From NCBI RefSeq assembly GCF_900177745.1, contig NZ_FXAR01000004.1, positions 124,001 to 188,000 of the forward strand: a stretch of 64,000 bases of DNA. The letters run 5' to 3'. This stretch comes from Corynebacterium pollutisoli. Lineage in GTDB: Bacteria > Actinomycetota > Actinomycetes > Mycobacteriales > Mycobacteriaceae. Position 1 is the first letter of the stretch. Every line of letters starts with the position of its first letter. This document shows, one piece after another, positions 28,465 to 37,049 of this stretch. The translations under genes were made by a program, and so were the position numbers. The notes beneath the pieces were generated by a model. The model ran no database searches, was not told the DNA's origin, and saw only the letters and a list, made by a program, of their open reading frames with translations.

Positions 28465-29247
28465 ATGGTGGGCGGCGTGAACTCCCTCGCCTCCCGCCTC
28501 CCCGGGTACGCCGCGGTCCGCCGGGTGGATTCCACCGGATCCACCAACGCCGACCTGCTTGCCGACGCCGCCGCCCCCGCCTTCACCGTCCTCGTCGCCG
28601 GTGCGCAGACCGCCGGGCGTGGGCGCCTGGGGCGCCCCTGGGCCTCTCCGCCGGGCACGCAGTCCATCATGTCCGTGCTGCTCCGGCCCGGGAAGGCGGA
28701 GCTCGACCGCCTCGGCACCGTCCCCCTGGCAGCCGGCCTGGCCGTGCTCGACGCGGTGCGCGAGATCTCCGGGGTCACCGACGGGCCGGCCCTCAAATGG
28801 CCCAATGACGTCCTGTGGAACGGGAGGAAACTGTGCGGCATCCTCGCCGAGGCCGCCGGCTTCCCCGAGGACCCCCGGGTGGTCGTCGGCCTGGGCGTCA
28901 ACGTCTCCCTCACGCAGGAGCAGCTGCCGGTGCCGCACGCCACCTCCCTGGCGCTGGAGGGTGTCGCCGTCGAGGTGGACGACATGACGGTGGCGGTCCT
29001 CGGGGCCCTGCACCGCCGCATCGGGCAGTGGGCCAGCGGCGACCGCACATTCATGGACGACTACCGGCGGGAGTGCATCACCATCGGCAAACCCGTCCGC
29101 GTGGCCACCGCCACCGGCGATCTCTTCGGCGAGGTCACCGACGTCGCCCCCGACGGCCGGATCGACCTGCTCACCACCGACGGCGAGCGGCACCTCATCT
29201 CCGCCGGCGACGTCACGCTCCTCCGCCGCTCGGATACCTCCTATTAG
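28465..29247 (+). CDS. birA: Biotin-[acetyl-CoA-carboxylase] ligase
   Basis: Attaches biotin to AccBC and pyruvate carboxylase through biotinyl-AMP. About 260 residues. Motifs: STGSTNADLL, QTAGRGRLGRPWASP (ATP/biotin loop), KWPNDVLWNGRKLCGIL and GLGVNV. There is no N-terminal helix-turn-helix, so it is the non-regulatory class. The start is uncertain: ATG at 28465, GTG at 28477 and an ATG at 28411 are all in frame; the family core begins soon after 28477, so the shorter forms are preferred. Divergent from accD1. Confidence 0.92.
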   Translation: MVGGVNSLASRLPGYAAVRRVDSTGSTNADLLADAAAPAFTVLVAGAQTAGRGRLGRPWASPPGTQSIMSVLLRPGKAELDRLGTVPLAAGLAVLDAVREISGVTDGPALKWPNDVLWNGRKLCGILAEAAGFPEDPRVVVGLGVNVSLTQEQLPVPHATSLALEGVAVEVDDMTVAVLGALHRRIGQWASGDRTFMDDYRRECITIGKPVRVATATGDLFGEVTDVAPDGRIDLLTTDGERHLISAGDVTLLRRSDTSY

Positions 29248-29257
29248 ACGGCGCGGG

Positions 29258-29263
29258 TAGGAT
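29258..29263 (+). promoter_or_regulatory. -10 box of leaderless PH-domain gene
   Basis: TAGGAT ends eight bases before the ATG at 29272. Confidence 0.55.
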
Positions 29264-29271
29264 CCCCACCC

Positions 29272-29745
29272 ATGGGACTGTTCCGACCGGTACGAGGAGA
29301 AGTGGTGCGCGCCGACCTCACGGCGCCGCTCCACTCGCTGACCTTCCCTGCCCTGGAACTGATCCTGGTCACCGGTCTGAGCTGGATGCTCATCGGCTGG
29401 CTCGACCAGCCCGGCTCCGTCGTCGACCCGCAGCTGCGCAACGCCGTCGTCCTGGTCTGGCTGGTGCTGGCGTTCTGGCGCTTCGTCTGGCCGCTGCTGA
29501 AGTCCCGCCGCCGTCGTTTCGTGGTCACCGACCAGCGTCTGGTGGTCCGCGCCGGGGAGTTCAACGCCCGCACCGACTCCATCCCCTTCCGGGACATCCG
29601 ATCCGTGCAGCGTCGTCGCAACGGGATCTACCTGGCCATCGTCGGCTATGAGCGGCCCCTGTACTTCCCCGACGTGCCGCGCGCGAAGCGGGTCACCGCC
29701 ATGATCGAGGAGTCCCTCCCGCCGGCGCCGGTGCGCTACTGGTGA
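29272..29745 (+). CDS. PH-domain membrane protein (bPH2/DUF304-like)
   Basis: 157 residues. Two membrane segments (about 25-45 and 58-78) are followed by a bacterial PH-like domain with RRRRFVVTDQRLVVRAG and IPFRDIRSVQRRRNG. Function unknown; orthologues lie between birA and purK in corynebacteria. It begins 24 bases after birA but has its own leaderless-type promoter. Confidence 0.88.
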   Translation: MGLFRPVRGEVVRADLTAPLHSLTFPALELILVTGLSWMLIGWLDQPGSVVDPQLRNAVVLVWLVLAFWRFVWPLLKSRRRRFVVTDQRLVVRAGEFNARTDSIPFRDIRSVQRRRNGIYLAIVGYERPLYFPDVPRAKRVTAMIEESLPPAPVRYW

Positions 29746-29796
29746 CGGGCGGAGATCGCCGCCCCCGCGCGCTTCGGGGAACGCGGGCCCGCTGGC

Positions 29797-29802
29797 TATA
29801 GT
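29797..29802 (+). promoter_or_regulatory. -10 box of leaderless purK
   Basis: TATAGT ends seven bases before the purK GTG at 29810. Confidence 0.6.
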
Positions 29803-29809
29803 TAAGGCC

Positions 29810-31027
29810 GTGACTGATCCCGCAGGTAACCCGAACGCCCACGTACCCGGCATGCCGATCGTCGCCGTCATCGGTGACGGTCAGCTGGCCCGCATGATGC
29901 AGACGGAGGCGATCGAGCTCGGCCAGTCGATCCGCCTGTTGGCCGGCGCGCCCGACTCCTCCGCGGCGCAGGTCGCGGCCGACGTCGTCCTCGGTGACTA
30001 CACCGACCTCGCTGATCTGCGCATCGCGGTCGAGGGCGCCAGCGTCATGACCTTCGACCACGAGCACGTGCCCACCGAGCACCTGCACCAGCTCATCGCC
30101 GAGGGTGTCAACGTCCAGCCCGGCCCCGACGCCCTGGTCAACGCCCAGGACAAGCTGGTCATGCGGAAGAAGCTGCGTGAGATCGGCGCCCCGGTCCCGC
30201 CGTTTGCCGCCATCGAGTCGGTCGAGGACGCCCGCGCGTTCTCCGCGGCCGTCGACGGCGCGGTGTGCCTCAAGGCCCGCCGCGGCGGCTACGACGGCCA
30301 CGGCGTGTGGTTCCCGTCGCCGTCCGAGCTCGACTCCCTCGTCAGTGAGCTTCTCGACGCCGGCACCCCGCTCATGGCAGAGAAGAAGGTGGCGCTCGTC
30401 CGCGAACTGTCCGCCATGGTCGCCCGCCGCCCCTCCGGGGAGGTCGTGCCGTGGCCGGTCGTCGAGTCCGTCCAGACCGACGGCATCTGCACCGAGGCCG
30501 TCGCCCCCGCCCCGGACCTGTCCCCGGAGCTGGCGGAGCGCGCCCAGCAGCTGGCCGTCACCGTCGCCGAGGAGCTCGGCGTCACCGGTGCCCTCGCCGT
30601 GGAGCTCTTCGAGTACCGCGACGAGAACGGCCAGCCCACCATCGCCGTCAACGAGCTGGCGATGCGCCCGCACAACACCGGTCACTGGACCCAGGACGGC
30701 TGCGTGACCAGCCAGTTCGAGCAGCACCTGCGGGCCGTCCTCGACTGGCCGCTCGGCTCCGTGCGCCAGACCGCCCCCGTCACCGTCATGGCCAACGTCC
30801 TCGGCGGTGACACCGACCCGGAGAAGCCCATGGCCGAGCGCATGCTCGACGTCCACGCCCGTTTCCCCGAGGCCAAGATCCACATGTACGGCAAGACGTA
30901 CCGCGCCGGCCGGAAGATCGGCCACGTCAACCTCGCGGGCGCGGAGCTGGAGCGCGTTCGTCGAGAAGCTCGTCTGGCCGCCCACTACCTCGTCACCGCC
31001 CGCTGGGCGGACGGCTACATCGCTTAA
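29810..31027 (+). CDS. purK: N5-carboxyaminoimidazole ribonucleotide synthase
   Basis: ATP-grasp enzyme of purine synthesis that carboxylates AIR to N5-CAIR with bicarbonate. 405 residues; N-terminal VIGDGQLARMM, KARRGGYDGHGVW in the ATP-grasp core, and NELAMRPHNTGHWT for metal binding. The GTG at 29810 is taken because the -10 box TATAGT ends seven bases before it. Operon with purE, nine bases downstream. Confidence 0.96.
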   Translation: MTDPAGNPNAHVPGMPIVAVIGDGQLARMMQTEAIELGQSIRLLAGAPDSSAAQVAADVVLGDYTDLADLRIAVEGASVMTFDHEHVPTEHLHQLIAEGVNVQPGPDALVNAQDKLVMRKKLREIGAPVPPFAAIESVEDARAFSAAVDGAVCLKARRGGYDGHGVWFPSPSELDSLVSELLDAGTPLMAEKKVALVRELSAMVARRPSGEVVPWPVVESVQTDGICTEAVAPAPDLSPELAERAQQLAVTVAEELGVTGALAVELFEYRDENGQPTIAVNELAMRPHNTGHWTQDGCVTSQFEQHLRAVLDWPLGSVRQTAPVTVMANVLGGDTDPEKPMAERMLDVHARFPEAKIHMYGKTYRAGRKIGHVNLAGAELERVRREARLAAHYLVTARWADGYIA

Positions 31028-31036
31028 GGAGAAATC

Positions 31037-31537
31037 ATGTCCCCGCTTGTCGGCATCATCATGGGCTCGGATTCGGACTGGCCCACCGTCGCCCCCGCCG
31101 CTGAGGCGCTCGCCGAGTTCGGCGTGCCCTTCGAGGTGGGCGTCATGTCCGCGCACCGCACCCCGGAGCGCATGCTCAGCTACGCCAAGTCCGCCCACGA
31201 GCGCGGTCTCAAGGCCATCATCGCCTGCGCCGGTGGTGCCGCCCACCTGCCGGGCATGGTCGCCGCGGCCACCCCGCTGCCGGTCATCGGCGTGCCGCGT
31301 GCGCTGGCCGACCTCGACGGCCTTGATTCGCTGCTGTCCATCGTGCAGATGCCCGCGGGTGTGCCGGTGGCGACTGTCTCCATCGGCGGAGCGAAGAACG
31401 CCGGTCTGTTGGCCGTGCGCATCCTCGGGGCCGGTGACCAGGCGCTGACCGAGAAGATGGCCGAGTACCAGCGGACAATGGCCGCCGAGGTGGAGGCCAA
31501 GGACGAGCGCCTGCGGAAGAGCCTCCTCGAGGGCTGA
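31037..31537 (+). CDS. purE: N5-carboxyaminoimidazole ribonucleotide mutase
   Basis: Converts N5-CAIR to CAIR. 166 residues, class I Pur[11 protein letters not shown] at the start, [10 protein letters not shown] with the catalytic His40, and a Gly/Ala-rich [14 protein letters not shown] loop. AAGGAGAAATC precedes the ATG. Partner of PurK. A perfect hairpin follows 19 bases after the stop. Confidence 0.97.
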   Translation: MSPLVGIIMGSDSDWPTVAPAAEALAEFGVPFEVGVMSAHRTPERMLSYAKSAHERGLKAIIACAGGAAHLPGMVAAATPLPVIGVPRALADLDGLDSLLSIVQMPAGVPVATVSIGGAKNAGLLAVRILGAGDQALTEKMAEYQRTMAAEVEAKDERLRKSLLEG

Positions 31538-31555
31538 CCCCACCCGTCATTGCCG

Positions 31556-31586
31556 TGCCCCCTGCATCGAAGGTATGCAGGGGGCA
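31556..31586 (+). promoter_or_regulatory. Hairpin covering the ribosome site of the aldehyde dehydrogenase gene
   Basis: Perfect 12-base stem (TGCCCCCTGCAT with 31575-31586) and a seven-base loop. The 3' arm holds the AGGGGG ribosome site and the first base of the next ATG. It may end purE transcripts or block translation of the next gene; there is no T run. Confidence 0.7.
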
Positions 31587-32968
31587 TGACTACTTTCGCA
31601 GTGGAGAACCCCAGCACCGGCGAGTCCGAGGACTCGTTCACCCGCATCGACGACGCCGACCGCGACGCCATCCTCGACCGCGCTACCGCCGCCCAGCGCG
31701 AGTGGCGCACCACCACCCTCGAGGAGCGGGCGCAGATCCTGCGCCGTACCGCCGAGATCTACCGGGAGCGGGAGGACGAACTCGCTGCGTTGATCGGCCG
31801 GGAGATGGGCAAGCTGCGCCGTCAGGCAGTGGGGGAGCTGGGCACCGTCGCGAAGATCTACGAGTGGTACGCCGACCACGCCCACGATGTCATGGCCGAC
31901 CGGGAGCTTCCCGCCGAGGGCTCCCTGCGGACCTTCGTGCGCAAGGACCCGCTGGGTGTGGTGGTGGGCATCATGCCGTGGAACTACCCCTACTACCAGG
32001 TGGCCCGCTGGGCGGCGCCGAACCTGCTGGTGGGTAACGCGCTCGTGCTCAAGCACGCGTCGATCTGCCCGCTGTCCTCGCAGGCGTGCGAGGACATCCT
32101 CGTCGAGGCCGGGCTGCCGGAGGGGGTGTTCCAGAACATCTACGCCGCCGGGTCGCAGATGGACGCCTTCATCGCGGACAAGCGCGTGGCGGCGGTGTCC
32201 CTGACGGGTTCGGAGGACGCGGGTGCGGCCGTCGCGAAGACCGCCGGTGAGCACTACAAGAAATCCCTCCTCGAACTCGGCGGCAACGACCCGTTCGTGG
32301 TGCTCGACGACCACAATCTCGACCAGGTGCTGCGCCGCTACGTCGGGGCGCGCATGTCCAACGCCGGACAGTCCTGCACCGCGCCGAAGAGGCTCATCGT
32401 CCTCGACGAGTTCTACGACCGGGCGCTCGAGTACCTCACCGACAAGATCGGTGGTCTCACGGTGGGGCCGTGGGATGACGAGTCGGCGAAGGTGGGTCCG
32501 CTGTCGTCGATAAGCGCCCGCGACGAGATCGTCGAAAGGATCGAGGACGCGGCGCAGAACGGTGACGCGACGGTCGTCGTCGGCGGGCGGGCCCTCGACC
32601 GCGACGGCGCGTACATGGAACCGGCCCTGCTCACCGACGTCGACCCGCGCGCGGACATCGGTCGCAACGAGATCTTCGGCCCCGTCGCGCTGCTCTACCG
32701 GGCGGCGGATGTGGAGGAGGCGGTGGCGATCGCCAACGACACCGACTACGGGCTCGGCAGCTACGTGTACTCCGCCGACCTCGATCTGGCCCGCGATGTC
32801 GCCTCCCGCATGGAGGCCGGCATGACGTGGATCAACGAGGCGGGCGGCGGCGCGCCGGGCCAGCCCTTCGGCGGGATCGGCCGCTCCGGTTACGGCCGCG
32901 AGCTGGGACAGTGGGGTGTCGACGAGTTCGCCAACGAGCATCTCTTCCGGGTGAACGAAGCACCGTAG
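31586..32968 (+). CDS. NAD(P)-dependent aldehyde dehydrogenase (succinate-semialdehyde dehydrogenase-like)
   Basis: 460 residues with the full aldehyde dehydrogenase set: PWNYPYYQ, the general base in LELGGNDP (Glu230) and the nucleophile in NAGQSCTAPKR (Cys264), then EIFGPVA near the end. The closest family feel is GabD-type succinate-semialdehyde dehydrogenase, but the substrate is not decided by sequence. The ATG at 31586 lies in the 3' arm of a hairpin. One copy of the repeated motif is read Ser-Ile-Ser and supplies an ATA codon, rare in this genome. Confidence 0.9.
   Translation: MTTFAVENPSTGESEDSFTRIDDADRDAILDRATAAQREWRTTTLEERAQILRRTAEIYREREDELAALIGREMGKLRRQAVGELGTVAKIYEWYADHAHDVMADRELPAEGSLRTFVRKDPLGVVVGIMPWNYPYYQVARWAAPNLLVGNALVLKHASICPLSSQACEDILVEAGLPEGVFQNIYAAGSQMDAFIADKRVAAVSLTGSEDAGAAVAKTAGEHYKKSLLELGGNDPFVVLDDHNLDQVLRRYVGARMSNAGQSCTAPKRLIVLDEFYDRALEYLTDKIGGLTVGPWDDESAKVGPLSSISARDEIVERIEDAAQNGDATVVVGGRALDRDGAYMEPALLTDVDPRADIGRNEIFGPVALLYRAADVEEAVAIANDTDYGLGSYVYSADLDLARDVASRMEAGMTWINEAGGGAPGQPFGGIGRSGYGRELGQWGVDEFANEHLFRVNEAP
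32505..32515 (+). repeat. CGTCGATAAGC motif, copy 8
   Basis: Exact 11-mer inside the aldehyde dehydrogenase gene; read Ser-Ile-Ser with an ATA codon. Confidence 0.95.
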
Positions 32969-33026
32969 GTACAGCAGTTCGATCATGGGTAGGGTTCATG
33001 TCCGGGCCGCCGGATACGGTGCGGGT

Positions 33027-33293
33027 ATGAATGACATGAACCCTGCCCCGGTCATCAGCGCCGCGGACGTCACGTGGCTGCGCACCCGTCGCCGCACCGC
33101 CGTCACCGATGCTGACCGCGCCGCCGTCCGTACCAGCCTGCGTCGCCTCGCCCTCGACCTTGAGCGCCGCCCCACCCCGACGAGCCCGCTCGTGCCGATC
33201 CTCCTCGGGGTGGGCGCCATCGCGCTCGGATTCATTCTCGGCTGGGGCCTCTACCTGCTGGCCGACTCGATGTGGGTGTGGCTGAACTCATGA
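33027..33293 (+). CDS. Small membrane protein of unknown function
   Basis: 88 residues from the ATG at 33027. A basic, helical cytosolic part (RRRTAVTDADRAAVR) is followed by one membrane segment near residues 57-80 (ILLGVGAIALGFILGWGLYL). Its stop overlaps the start of the next gene (ATGA), so the two are co-translated. TACGGT, six bases before the ATG, is a possible leaderless promoter. Confidence 0.75.
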   Translation: MNDMNPAPVISAADVTWLRTRRRTAVTDADRAAVRTSLRRLALDLERRPTPTSPLVPILLGVGAIALGFILGWGLYLLADSMWVWLNS

Positions 33294-33730
33294 ACCGGAA
33301 CAGTGGTTGCGGCATGCTGCTTGTCGGCGTGCTCATTCTCGGTGCGATCCTGTGGCTGATCGGCGTGGCCCTGTGGGTTCTCGCTGTGGCAGCACCGCTG
33401 GCCGGCCTGGCCGCGGGTGTCCACTTCTTCCTCCAGGCCGCCACCTGCCGCGGCGCGGCGGAACGCAACGCCGCCGCGGACGCGGAGGTCGAGGAGCTGG
33501 TCCGCGACGCCTCCTTCGACCTCAGCGAGACCCTCAGCCGGTGGGAGATGCTCCGCCTCACCAAGGGCATCGGCACCCCGCTCCACGGCCGGGATGAGGA
33601 GACCTCCTCCCTCCACCGGCAGCTCATCGCCGCGCAGGAGGCCCTGCAGGCCGCCACCACACCGGCGAATAGGATTGAGGCGGTCATCCACGCCGACACG
33701 GTCCGCGAATCCGCGGAGCGTTTCCTCTAG
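33290..33730 (+). CDS. Membrane protein of unknown function
   Basis: 146 residues. Membrane segments cover about residues 8-45 (MLLVGVLILGAILWLIGVAL); the rest is a soluble helical part rich in Glu and Ala (ERNAAADAEVEELV). No known family recognised. It is coupled by a four-base overlap to the small membrane gene before it and lies seven bases before the YdcF-like gene, so the three form an operon. Confidence 0.78.
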   Translation: MNRNSGCGMLLVGVLILGAILWLIGVALWVLAVAAPLAGLAAGVHFFLQAATCRGAAERNAAADAEVEELVRDASFDLSETLSRWEMLRLTKGIGTPLHGRDEETSSLHRQLIAAQEALQAATTPANRIEAVIHADTVRESAERFL

Positions 33731-33737
33731 GAGCCTG

Positions 33738-34208
33738 ATGCCCCTTCTCGTTCTCGGCGCCCGCACGCTGCACGGCTACCCGAGTCGTATCCTCGTTGAC
33801 CGGCTGCGCGCGGCCGTCTCGCTTATCGACGCCGCCCCCGACCCCGTCCAGGTCGTCGTCTCCGGCGACGGCGAGGCCGCCGCGATGGCGCACTGGCTGG
33901 TGGAGCACGGGGTCGACCCGGACCTGGTGGTGCGGGAGCCGTACGCCCGCTCCACCAACGAGAACCTTGAACGGGCCCACGCCCTCATCCCCGGTGTCGA
34001 GCGGTGGACCGTGGTGACCTCCGACTTCCACGTCCCTCGCACGCGGCTGTGGGCCTGGCACCTGGGCATCCCCGTGCACGTGGTGGGCGCAGAGACACAG
34101 CGCCGCGACCTGGTGGTCGCGGCGCTGCGGGAGTGCCTGGCCCTGCCTCACTCGGCCCTGCGGATCGGGTGGCGGAGATTACTGGCTAGAGCGTCACGCT
34201 CCAGCTGA
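33738..34208 (+). CDS. YdcF/DUF218 family protein
   Basis: 156 residues of the DUF218 fold: VVSGDGEAAAMAHWLVEHGV, a conserved EPYARSTNEN and TSDFHVPRTRLWAWHLGI. Family members bind nucleotides or S-adenosylmethionine or act on envelope precursors; the role here is unknown and no signal or membrane segment is present. Its end overlaps the convergent DUF4352 gene by 23 bases. One repeated motif reads Leu-Ile-Asp. Confidence 0.85.
   Translation: MPLLVLGARTLHGYPSRILVDRLRAAVSLIDAAPDPVQVVVSGDGEAAAMAHWLVEHGVDPDLVVREPYARSTNENLERAHALIPGVERWTVVTSDFHVPRTRLWAWHLGIPVHVVGAETQRRDLVVAALRECLALPHSALRIGWRRLLARASRSS
33821..33831 (-). repeat. CGTCGATAAGC motif, copy 9
   Basis: Exact 11-mer inside the YdcF-like gene; read Leu-Ile-Asp with a CTT codon. 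Confidence 0.95.
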
Positions 34209-34833
34209 CGGGGGTGTCGAAGAAGCCGCCCTTGTAGAGCGCCTTGTACTCGCCCGGCGTGTTGTCGCCATCGAAGCAGACGGTTCCGTTGGTGTTACCA
34301 CCCGGGTTCAGCTCGGCAGTCTCCAGGTTCCTGATGTCCAGGCCGGTGAAGGTGGTGTCGGCGACGACGCCGTTGGGCTTCTCCAGCTCGAAGTCGAACT
34401 GGCTGAAGTGCTTCTTGCTGTCGGCGACGTTGGCCAGGTCCACGTCGACGCAGACGTAGCTGCCGAAGTAGTCCGAGGCGAAGCGGGCGTTGCTCACCGT
34501 CACCTGCATGCCGCCGAGTTCGGTGGTCTCGCCGATCTGCAGATCGCCCGGCTGCTCGGCGGGGGCCTCCTCGACGGGAGCCTCTGCCTCCGCCTCAGCC
34601 TCCGCGGCAACCGGCTCGGCTGCCGGGGCCTCGGCAGCCTCGACAGCCTCGACGGTGTCGGTCGTCGCGTCGTCGGAGTCACCGCCGGTGGCGGCACCGA
34701 AGACGACGAGGGCGGCGACGATGCCGACGATCCACGGCCACTTCTTCTTTTTCTTCGGCTGCTCCACCGGCGGGGCCTGGTAGGGCTGCCCCTGGGGGAA
34801 CTGGTTCTGGTCGAAATTCTGCGGGGTGCTCAT
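34186..34833 (-). CDS. Membrane-anchored DUF4352-type protein
   Basis: 215 residues. A short cytosolic Gln/Pro-rich tail and KKKKK lead to one membrane segment (about 33-50), an acidic Ala/Glu/Pro linker (about 55-95) and an extracellular beta domain with two cysteines (YVCVDVD, GTVCFDGD) like the DUF4352 immunoglobulin-like fold. Probably an envelope protein that binds something outside; function unknown. AAGGAGCC precedes the ATG. A CRP/GlxR-like site lies about 92 bases upstream. Confidence 0.82.
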   Translation of the reverse strand: MSTPQNFDQNQFPQGQPYQAPPVEQPKKKKKWPWIVGIVAALVVFGAATGGDSDDATTDTVEAVEAAEAPAAEPVAAEAEAEAEAPVEEAPAEQPGDLQIGETTELGGMQVTVSNARFASDYFGSYVCVDVDLANVADSKKHFSQFDFELEKPNGVVADTTFTGLDIRNLETAELNPGGNTNGTVCFDGDNTPGEYKALYKGGFFDTPVSWSVTL

Positions 34834-34924
34834 CTCTGAGGCTCCTTGCGTGCTGGGCCACCCGAGTTGGTGACACCCCAGAAGCTATCGGGCACCCCGG
34901 ACATGACCTGGGAAACCTAGTCCA

Positions 34925-34940
34925 TGTGTTCGATCGCACA
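34925..34940. promoter_or_regulatory. Candidate GlxR (CRP-type) site
   Basis: TGTGTTCGATCGCACA fits the TGTG-N8-CACA palindrome of GlxR, the corynebacterial CRP homologue. It lies about 92 bases before the DUF4352 gene start and just after the small tus-linked gene. Confidence 0.45.
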
Positions 34941-34957
34941 CATAAACTACACGGGTG

Positions 34958-35167
34958 TCATTTACGACGCCGCCACACCCACCACGTCAGACCGACGAGG
35001 ACCGCGGCCAACACACCCGGCCACAGCGCGGGTTCGGGCGCGAAGAGGTTGGCCACCGCCTGCACCAGGGAGAGGAACGCGAAAAAGCCGAGGAAACCGA
35101 GCAGGGTCTCATGCTGCAGCTCGCGCCGCTGACCCCGCCCGGAATCGCTCGGCTCCGGGTTCGACAT
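34958..35167 (-). CDS. Small membrane protein at the end of the trehalose import operon
   Basis: 69 residues: a hydrophilic head, two membrane segments (about 23-43 and 48-64) and a basic end WWVWRRRK. The ATG lies three bases after the tusG stop, so it is co-translated with the importer. A small membrane gene at this place also occurs in C. glutamicum (from memory). Role unknown; an accessory of the transporter is inference. Confidence 0.75.
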   Translation of the reverse strand: MSNPEPSDSGRGQRRELQHETLLGFLGFFAFLSLVQAVANLFAPEPALWPGVLAAVLVGLTWWVWRRRK

Positions 35168-35170
35168 CGT

Positions 35171-35998
35171 CTACGCCTTCACACCGCCGGCGGTGAGGCC
35201 GGAGACGATACGGCGCTGGAAGATCAGCACCATGATGATGAGCGGCACGGTGACGAGGGCACCCGCGGCCATGATGGAGGCGTAGGGGTACTCGAAGGCG
35301 CTCGGCCCGGAGAAACGGGCGATGGCCACGGTGACGGGCTCGGTGGCGGTCGTCGACAGCTGGCGGGCGAGCATGAACTCGTTCCAGGTGGCGATGAACG
35401 CCAGGATCGCCGTGGTGAACAGGGCGGGTGCGGCCAGGGGGAGCAGGACCAGGCGGAAGGCCTGACCGCGGGAGGCGCCGTCGACACGCGCGGCCTCCTC
35501 GAGCTCCCACGGCAGCTGTCGGAAGAAGGAGACCAGCGTGTAGATGGTCAGCGGCAGGGCGAAGGAGATGTTCGGGATGATCATCGCCCGGTAGGTGCCG
35601 ATCCACCCCAGGTCACCGAAGAGCTGGAACAGCGGGGTGACCAGCGCGATGCCCGGGAACATGGAGGCGGCGAGGATGATGCCGGTGACCAGGCCCTTGC
35701 CCGGGAAGTTGAGGCGGGCGAGGGCGTAGGCGGTGAACACGCCGACGAGGACGGCGAGCGACGTCGTCGCGATCGAGATGAGCAGTGAGTTGCCGATCGC
35801 CCCGAGGAAGTCGTTGCCCTTGTCGGTGGCCAGGGCGTCCTGGAAGTTCTCCAGGGTGACGTGCGTGGGCCACGGGGTGGTGTCGAAGGTGTAGCGCTTG
35901 TCGCGTAGCGCGACGATGACCATCCAGTAGAAGGGCGCCAGGCCCCAGAACATGATGAACAGCACTCCCAGGTAGTGCCACAGCGTTGCGCGTCTCAT
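35171..35998 (-). CDS. tusG: Trehalose ABC transporter permease TusG
   Basis: Inner-membrane permease, MalG type, 275 residues with six membrane segments. The EAA loop that docks the ATPase reads EEAARVDGASRGQAFRLVLL. The ATG overlaps the tusF stop by four bases (ATGA). Works with TusF, TusE and the ATPase TusK to import trehalose, mainly that released during mycolate transfer. Assignment rests on the gene order tusK-tusE-tusF-tusG known from C. glutamicum. Confidence 0.9.
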   Translation of the reverse strand: MRRATLWHYLGVLFIMFWGLAPFYWMVIVALRDKRYTFDTTPWPTHVTLENFQDALATDKGNDFLGAIGNSLLISIATTSLAVLVGVFTAYALARLNFPGKGLVTGIILAASMFPGIALVTPLFQLFGDLGWIGTYRAMIIPNISFALPLTIYTLVSFFRQLPWELEEAARVDGASRGQAFRLVLLPLAAPALFTTAILAFIATWNEFMLARQLSTTATEPVTVAIARFSGPSAFEYPYASIMAAGALVTVPLIIMVLIFQRRIVSGLTAGGVKA

Positions 35999-37005
35999 GC
36001 CACGACCTCCTCTTCCTTCATCTTCACCTGTTGACGCTTCTTCACTCCCGGGACCTTCCGGCCCTTGACGCCGCGCTGCCCGGACACGTCCGCCCCGAGG
36101 AAGCGGATCATGATGAACGCCACGGCGAAGATGAGCAGGAAGATGAGCGTCGACAGGGCGGAGGCGGAGTTGAAGTTGTTCTGCCGCATGTCCTCGACCA
36201 CCAGCTGGGAGATGGTGGCGGTGGGGGAGTTGGAGGACGCGGAGATCATGATGACCGGCAGGTCGTACATGCGCAGCGCGTCGAGGGTGCGGAACAGGAC
36301 CGCCACCATGAGGGCGGGCTTCACCAGCGGCATGGTGATCTGCCAGAACTGCTGCCAGCGGGAGGCGCCGTCGACACGCGCGGCCTCGTAGACGTCCTTG
36401 GGGATCATCTGCAGCCCGGCGAGGATGAGCAGCGCCATGAAGGGCGCCGTCTTCCACACGTCGGCGATGATGACGGCGGAGCGCGCCGCCCAGGGGTCCG
36501 TCGTCCACGAGATGCTCGTGTCGAACAACGAGTTGACGATGCCGCGGTCGGCGAAAATGAACTGCCACAGCTTCGCGGTGACGGCGGTGGGGATGGCCCA
36601 CGGGATGAGCACGGCGGCGCGGACCAGACCACGGCCGCGGAACTCGCGGTTCATCACCAGCGCCATGAACATGCCCAGGATGGTCTCCAGGGTGACGGTC
36701 ACCACCGTGAAGAATAGGGTGATCCGCACGGCCGGCCAGAAGTCGGTGGCCAGGACACCCGGGGGGCACGTCGAGACGTTTCCGGAGGGGGACATGCACC
36801 GGTTGGACAGCCAGTACAGGTAGTGGTCGAAGCCGGCGAAGCCACCCTCGACGAAGAGACCCGTGGTCGGGTCGAGGGATCTGTCCGCCTGGAAGGACAG
36901 GAAGACCGCGCGGAGGATCGGGTAGCCGATGACGATGGCCAGGACGATGAGCGCGGGGGCGATCAGCCAGGCCGCCGAGCGGGCCTGACCGGCACGTGTG
37001 TTCAT
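35995..37005 (-). CDS. tusF: Trehalose ABC transporter permease TusF
   Basis: MalF-type permease, 336 residues, six main membrane segments and an outer loop with two cysteines near the N-terminus (NRCMSPSGNVSTCPPG). EAA loop YEAARVDGASRWQQFWQITM. The C-terminal tail is long and Lys-rich. The ATG at 37003-37005 follows GAAGGAGCC. It comes after the tusE terminator, so it may be expressed less than tusE or by read-through. Confidence 0.9.
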   Translation of the reverse strand: MNTRAGQARSAAWLIAPALIVLAIVIGYPILRAVFLSFQADRSLDPTTGLFVEGGFAGFDHYLYWLSNRCMSPSGNVSTCPPGVLATDFWPAVRITLFFTVVTVTLETILGMFMALVMNREFRGRGLVRAAVLIPWAIPTAVTAKLWQFIFADRGIVNSLFDTSISWTTDPWAARSAVIIADVWKTAPFMALLILAGLQMIPKDVYEAARVDGASRWQQFWQITMPLVKPALMVAVLFRTLDALRMYDLPVIMISASSNSPTATISQLVVEDMRQNNFNSASALSTLIFLLIFAVAFIMIRFLGADVSGQRGVKGRKVPGVKKRQQVKMKEEEVVA

Positions 37006-37049
37006 GTGCGGCTCCTTCGGATAAGTGTTACATCCCACAGAACCACAAA

